From contig PYIU01000007.1 in assembly GCA_003415625.1 (NCBI GenBank), positions 806,001-870,000 of the forward strand: DNA of 64,000 nucleotides, given 5' to 3'. A model generated the notes under the pieces. The model was given only the letters and a program-made list of their open reading frames with translations, was not told the origin of the DNA and searched no databases. Position 1 is the first letter of the stretch, and every line of letters begins with the position of its first letter. The stretch comes from Aquanectria penicillioides (Eukaryota; Ascomycota; Sordariomycetes; Hypocreales; Nectriaceae). The translations under genes and the position numbers were made by a program. This document shows, piece after piece, positions 58,826 to 64,000 of this stretch.

Positions 58826-59014
58826 TTATTTTCCTTTTTCTTTACTCTTTTTCTTTAGGAAACTTATTATAGTAATATAACTACCTTTAATAAGCCTATT
58901 TGCTTTAGGGTTATAAATAGAAGTATTAATAACTTCTATACTAAAGCTATTAAGATCTTTAGGAATCCCTTTTATAATCTCTTTTCTATTATTAGTAACC
59001 ACTCTTTTTAGCAT
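58826..59014 (-). pseudogene. Gypsy integrase core, relic
   Basis: A 62-codon frame that escaped stops. It carries SIEVINTSIYNPKANRLIKG, aligning with the integrase core segment that normally reads hydrophobic-x-PQANG-x-x-E. Gly-to-Arg and Glu-to-Lys replacements sit at the catalytic glutamate position, both G-to-A on the coding strand, so the DDE site is destroyed. Confidence 0.7.
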
Positions 59015-60369
59015 CCTATACTAATAGTGCAGTTTTTTAAGGAATTTTACAATATAGTAACTATTTAATCTTAAGATTGGCTTAGCCTCTACCTATCTAT
59101 AAAGGTTGCATTTAGCTTTTAGTATAAATCTAAATCCTTTATTAAAAGGTATATACTATCCATTAAAATAAATCTTTATTATTAGGTAGATAGGCTTAAT
59201 AGATATAAAGGCTTCTATTAGTCTTTAGGGAATATATATTTAATATATTAAGCACTATTTAATAGCTTTTATAATGCTTCTTTTTGTACCTTATTAATAG
59301 TACTTTTTAAAGAGAAGTGTATAAATAGTATTGTAACTATAATGCCCCCTATTAATATAGTATAATTTAATTAAATCCTTTTAAATATCTTTCTTTTCTA
59401 TAATTAACCTTAAGTTGCCTCTCTATTTTTTAGCCTTAATCTATAAGTAGCTACCTTTTATAAAGTGTTTTTTAGCCTTTAGCTATAAGCATTAATAATT
59501 CTATAGGGTAATACCTATTAGCCTTTTTAATAAAAGTAAGTATTCCTTTAATTGCAATAAAGGTCTACTATAATTCTTTCTTAATTCCACTAGTTTATCC
59601 TTAATCTTAATAATATTAAAATAAGCATTAATAAACTCTTTAATATTACCCTTAGCCTTTTAGTCTATTTAATTAAATGCTCTTAAACCTTTTTTAAATA
59701 GCCTATTAGCTATATTATTCTTATTTCTAGAAATGTATTAAATAATAAAGTTAAATAATAGAATGTAATTAATCCATTAAATAACTATTATACTAAGGAT
59801 ATTACTAGCTTTACTATTAAGCTAATAGACTAAAATTTAGGAATCTATCTTTAAAATAAAGGGCAATCTATATATATAGCTATAAAGGCATTTAATCCTA
59901 TATAATATACCCTTATATTTAAGTTTAATAGCATTATACCTTTATTCTATAGAAGTCTAAAGATTAGATTTATACCTTACTAAATGCCTTTTTCTCTTTA
60001 TTATCTATATTAATACTATACTCTAGCCTTTTTTACTAGTATTAATTATAAGAATAACCTTCTTAAATCCTTTAGAAAGGTCTAATATTGCTAAAATAGA
60101 AGTAAAGATTATCTTTTCTTTAAGAACTGCTATAGCATTAACTTATTCCTTACCCTATATCCATATAGCATCCTTCCTTAATAATTAAGTAAAAAGTCTA
60201 GTAATTTAAGCATATCTTTTAACTTAAATTTAATAGTAGCCTATAATTTCTAAAAATGCTCTAACCTACTTTAGGTTATAGCATCTTTCCCATTTATTAA
60301 TCTTAATTACTTTTTTCTCTATTAGCTGCCTTTTAGCTATACTGCATAAGTATCCAATAATAACTGCAG

Positions 60370-60815
60370 TATACTAACAGAACTTTAACTTCCCTATAGA
60401 AATTATGCACCTAAATAGCTTAATATTTAAAAGAGTTTTATTTAAATTAATTAAATGCTTTAGAATAAATTTCTATACACTAAAGAGCACCTCCTCCCTA
60501 TTATACTCAATCTTTAGTCCTTTAATAGCAATATCATTTAAGAAGGCTTAACAAACTTCTAGTAATAGATTAAAGAGGATTTTAATTATAATCCTTAAGA
60601 ACTATACTACTAAATTAATTCCTTCTTGCAGTAAGGTGTATATCTTAAGAAGCTCTAATAGCATATTAAAAGTCATTAAATCCTAACTTTCCTTTACTAA
60701 GAAAATTTAATTATATCTTAAAAAGAAATCTAAAAGAGTTAGGATTTTATATATTCTAAATTTAGCTAAAAATTTATTAGTTCCTAAAGGAATTAATCCA
60801 TTCTATATTATATAT
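60370..60815 (-). pseudogene. Gypsy reverse transcriptase, relic
   Basis: With stops, the minus strand shows LIPLGTNKFLAKFRIYKIL, then DLMTFNMLLELLKIYTL, and AFLNDIAIKG at about 60524-60545, corresponding to the F/Y-x-DD active site with one Asp changed to Asn. Order and spacing are those of fungal Ty3/Gypsy enzymes. Confidence 0.75.
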
Positions 60816-61929
60816 ACATTATATCTTTTAGCTAAATTAATTAAGTAGAGTCCACTATCCTTTTTTACTATTAGTATATATAGATTTTAATAGGCAGCAT
60901 AAAACTCTTAAAAAATTCCTCTCTTTATTTAAGTTTTTAGTAACTTAATAACCTTCTTTTTTAATCCTTTAGGGATTAAAATATTTTCTATTTATTAGGC
61001 TTTATATTTAGTTATCTTAATAATCTATAAAGGGGCTACTTTAGGGTTTAGTCTTCTATACTCCTTAAAATCTTAAGTAAGTGCCGCTTCTCTATTATAA
61101 AGAATTTCCAAAAGGACACTTCTCTCTTTATTAATAAGGATCCCTTCTATTTAATTAATTACTTTCTAAAGTCTTTCTTTATATAGCCTTAATCCTTTAG
61201 CTATTTTAAAGAACTTAAGTATTAGGAGCTTTAAGTACTTAAACTTCTCTTTAAGGTCTTCCTTTACTTTTTTCTACCTTTTCTCCTTTTAATATAGATC
61301 CCCTTTAGGGATAGATCTATTTAATAGAATATTATCTTTAGGATATATTTTATTGGCTTTTTATTTATATATTATATTAATAAATGCCACCTCCCCTCTT
61401 TAATATATAGCTAACTATAGCTTCTTCTCTACCTTTATTACCTTTATATAGTTAACCTTTAATTAATTCCTAACCATTAATTGAATTACTATTTCTATTA
61501 ATGCCTTATTTAACTATTTAATTAAATGCTTATTATTATCTTTTTTTAGATCTTATAATTCTATTAGTTTAAAAGAACTTTAGGAACTTATTTTTAGTTG
61601 CTTTAAGTAATCTCTATATTTCTTAAGGCATTCTATTTAATATTTCTAGTAGTAAGTATAATAATCTTAATTAAGCTAAATTAATATTATAGAAGTATTT
61701 CTTCTTTTAGAGATATATAATTAAATATAATTTTAGTAGCCTTAATAAAGGGCATTCCTAAAATAAAAGGAATAGAAATATATTCTCTTAAAGCAATATA
61801 GAATCTCTATACTATTTAAATATTTTTAAGAAATAGCTTAATATTCACTTCTCTATATATTTAGATTTAATTATTAAAGTAAAATATAGTAAAAGCTTCT
61901 ATAGGCTTTACTTTTAGCTTGCATTTTTA

Positions 61930-61983
61930 TGCTATTTTATTAAAGATAATATTTCCTTTTAACCTAAAATCCATTAAAGCTTT
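61930..61983 (-). pseudogene. Gypsy aspartic protease, relic
   Basis: The minus strand reads KALMDFRLKGNIIFNKIA, where functional elements have A-L-x-DSGA-x-x-N-F-I. The Ser and Gly after the catalytic Asp are replaced in a way that fits C-to-T and G-to-A changes. Confidence 0.5.
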
Positions 61984-63120
61984 TTAAATTGTTCTATTAG
62001 AGTTACTTAACTTTACTTAAATTTTTAGCAGTTCTTAGCATTAAGCTAAAGTTCTTTAATACTATTAGTCTAGAATGTTTATATAGACTATTAAATATAT
62101 TTAATTAAATATAACTTTTCCCCCTTTAATTATTATATAGCTAATATTAACTTTATTAATACTTTTCTAATCCTTAATAAAGTATTCTTTAGGCAATAGT
62201 ATATAATAAGGTTTAAATTCCTTTTTAATTAATATACTATTAATACTATACTATTTAGCAATATAATTAAAGTACTCCTTTAAAAATATTGCTTTTAGAT
62301 TATTAATTATAACTAGATTAATAGCTTACTGAATCTATCTCTTTTTTAATAAAGGTTTAGGTTTTATTTATTTAACTTTTTTTATTCCCTTTATATAATT
62401 AAAAACTATCTTTAAGATATTATTACTTAAAGGAGGGTTAAGGGTAATTAAGTCCTTAATAGTTATTTAAACTTTCAATTCTACTACCTTTTTATAAACT
62501 TATCTTCTTATTTAAATAACTTTAAGCATTTAATTAAAAGCATCCTAATCCTTTTCTTTAAGGATAATATTAGTAATCTCTCTATTCTTAATAAGTTCTC
62601 TATTTATAATTTAAATAAAAAACTAAGTTCCTTTTTCCTTTTTTTAATTAGCTAATTCCTCTTTTAATTTTACTTTTATATATTTTGCAGTATTAGTTTT
62701 TAATATAATATTAGCAATAAAAGGGTTATTAATTAATTCTATAGCTTAATTATTAATAAGGATATAGTTAACTTTAAGTTCTTAAGTCTTTTTAAGGGAA
62801 TTTCTATTAAGCATTAAGGAGCTATACTTTAGTTAATTAGTATACTTAAGGAAGTCTTTAATTAAATGCTTCTCTTCCTTAGCAACCTGCCATTTCTATG
62901 CATTCAGCTTGTCCGCTATTATAACCTTAGCTTAGCTATAAATCTTAAAGGTAGGGAATTTTAAAATCTATAAAACAATCATTTTTCTTACTCCTTTTTT
63001 AATAGCAAGCTTATATACTAATTTTAAGGGTAGTAAGAGTTTCTATTGCCCTATTTAAATAAAGCCAGTATTGCTATTATAGTCTATAAATCCCCTTCTT
63101 TTATCTTCTATAAGAAGTGA

Positions 63121-63162
63121 GCAATAGTTTAGAAAATGCCCTACTTCTATATAATAGAAGCA
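63121..63162 (-). pseudogene. Gag zinc knuckle, relic
   Basis: The minus strand reads CFYYIEVGHFLNYC: the C-x2-C-x4-H-x4-C knuckle with its second cysteine turned into tyrosine (TGT to TAT). It lies upstream of the protease relic, as expected for gag. Confidence 0.65.
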
Positions 63163-64000
63163 CTTTAGATCCCTATTATAACTTATATTAGTATAGAAGT
63201 TATAATAAGGATATATATAATTAAATTTTTCTATTTAATTAAAGTTATTCCTAACTAGCAATAATAATCCTATTTTTAGTTAATTAATCTTTTAGTATAT
63301 AATCCTTTTTAACTCTTATAACTTATTTATAATGTTTTAGGCTATATTAATTTATAGCTTCTCTATTCCTTTAGTAAGAAGACTTAACTCCCCTTTTAAG
63401 CTTTAGATAGGGTTAGGGAACTTAAGCTTTTAATGCTAAAGCTAATTTTAATAAGCAAAAGGTTTTTTGGTTTTTCTAAAATATTTAAAGTTATTATTCT
63501 TTCCTTTTATTTAAAAGATTTAGATTCCTTTTTTAATATTAAAAAAGTTTTTAATTAATCTAATTATCTCCTTATACCTTATTGTTCTTAAAGTATTTAG
63601 GTATTTCCCTTTCTATTAGCAAATATTAATAATAATATTTTTTAGTATAGCATTATAAATAGCTTAAGCCTATACTATAAAAGCCTTTTAGCTAATAGGA
63701 TTTACTCTTTTATTAAATTAGGCATACTTTATAAGCTACTAAAGGATAACTCTATACTCTATAGACTGGATTAAAGTTATATTTATTTGCTAGAGCTTAT
63801 TTTTAGGTAAATTTAATTGATTTAAATCCTAATACTTAAAGGTTTTTAAGAGGTTCTACTTTATAGCAGCCCAATTATTGCCTTTTAGTAAGTTTATAAT
63901 ATCTTAAGACACTTTAAAGGTTATATAGTATATAAAAGCTTTACCCTTTATACTATCTATAACTTCTTAGCTAGTTATAAATCTATTATATAATCTAAAG

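Larger units (their letters stand above)
53185..62869. repeat. Dispersed palindrome GCATTTAATTAAATGC
   Basis: Full or nearly full copies lie at 53185-53206 (with AATC in the centre), 53548-53569 and 58210-58225. Partial copies sharing TTTAATTAAATGC lie at 58685-58697, 59668-59680, 61517-61529 and 62857-62869, and variants at 54557-54570 and 62526-62541. The least mutated copy suggests the ancestral form GCATTTGATCAAATGC, a perfect 16-bp palindrome. Confidence 0.7.
51171..64000. repeat. RIP-mutated A+T-rich block
   Basis: From about 51,171 to the window end the DNA is very A+T-rich, full of stops in all frames and almost free of CpG; a hand check of 58,201-58,800 found none. This is the expected result of repeat-induced point mutation (C-to-T on either strand) of transposons. 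The block continues beyond the window. The exception is the young LTR element at 51436-52076 and, partly, a small insert at 53075-53217. Confidence 0.9.
58200..64000 (-). mobile_element. Ty3/Gypsy retrotransposon relic, RIP-inactivated, cut by window end
   Basis: Minus-strand gag-pol remains occur in Ty3/Gypsy order from high to low coordinates: zinc knuckle, protease, reverse transcriptase, integrase, GPY/F module. All frames are riddled with stops that are explained by G-to-A changes of Trp and C-to-T changes of Gln/Arg codons on the coding strand. The 5' LTR and most of gag lie outside the window; the 3' LTR was not recognised. The element cannot code for anything now. Confidence 0.82.

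Overview
The window comes from a filamentous ascomycete (Pezizomycotina), most likely a Sordariomycete; I cannot name the genus. The evidence is short introns (45-92 nt) with fungal branch-point motifs, gene families typical of the group (AA9 lytic polysaccharide monooxygenase, RTA1, Zn2Cys6 regulator, DUF3433, GT90, Ppo oxygenase, NACHT-TPR protein), and a long A+T-rich block with the signature of repeat-induced point mutation (RIP). Exon joins were worked out by eye. For every complete multi-exon gene the spliced length was checked to be a multiple of three, except where a frameshift is reported.

Region 1 (1-16 kb) is accessory-like. It holds the 5' end of an AA9 gene, a decayed unknown gene, an RTA1 membrane protein, a small unknown gene beside a 13-bp repeat array, a C2H2 zinc-finger gene, a DUF1989 protein, a frameshifted alpha/beta hydrolase, a Zn2Cys6 regulator directly upstream of an intracellular GH43 beta-xylosidase, a secreted lysozyme-like protein and a small membrane protein. 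AA9, the regulator and GH43 suggest plant-polysaccharide use.

Region 2 (16-33 kb) carries three large genes: a 1193-residue DUF3433 membrane protein, a 2131-residue NACHT-TPR (NLR-like) protein, and a 1108-residue fatty-acid oxygenase of the Ppo family whose P450 domain lacks the heme-ligand cysteine. A gene-poor 3.8 kb stretch follows.

Region 3 (36.6-48.3 kb) is a conserved housekeeping block: AMSH-type JAMM deubiquitinase, an unknown 233-residue protein, prefoldin subunit 6 (with a GC-AG intron) divergent from the ESCRT ATPase Vps4, a mitochondrial transcription factor B-type protein and a GT90 glycosyltransferase. AMSH and Vps4 both act on the ESCRT/multivesicular-body pathway. One-base frame breaks in short G/C runs affect the hydrolase, AMSH and mtTFB genes, and another may affect a small unknown gene; in the conserved genes an assembly error is the simplest explanation.

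Region 4 (51.2-64 kb) is gene-free and heavily RIP-mutated. It contains a minus-strand Ty3/Gypsy relic (zinc knuckle, protease, reverse transcriptase, integrase and GPY/F traces in order). Near its left edge sits an almost pristine 641-bp LTR element with 147-bp LTRs, a 5-bp target duplication, a polypurine tract and a primer-binding site complementary to its own LTR: a miniature, non-coding retroelement with a self-priming layout, inserted after the surrounding DNA was mutated. This is the most interesting object in the window.
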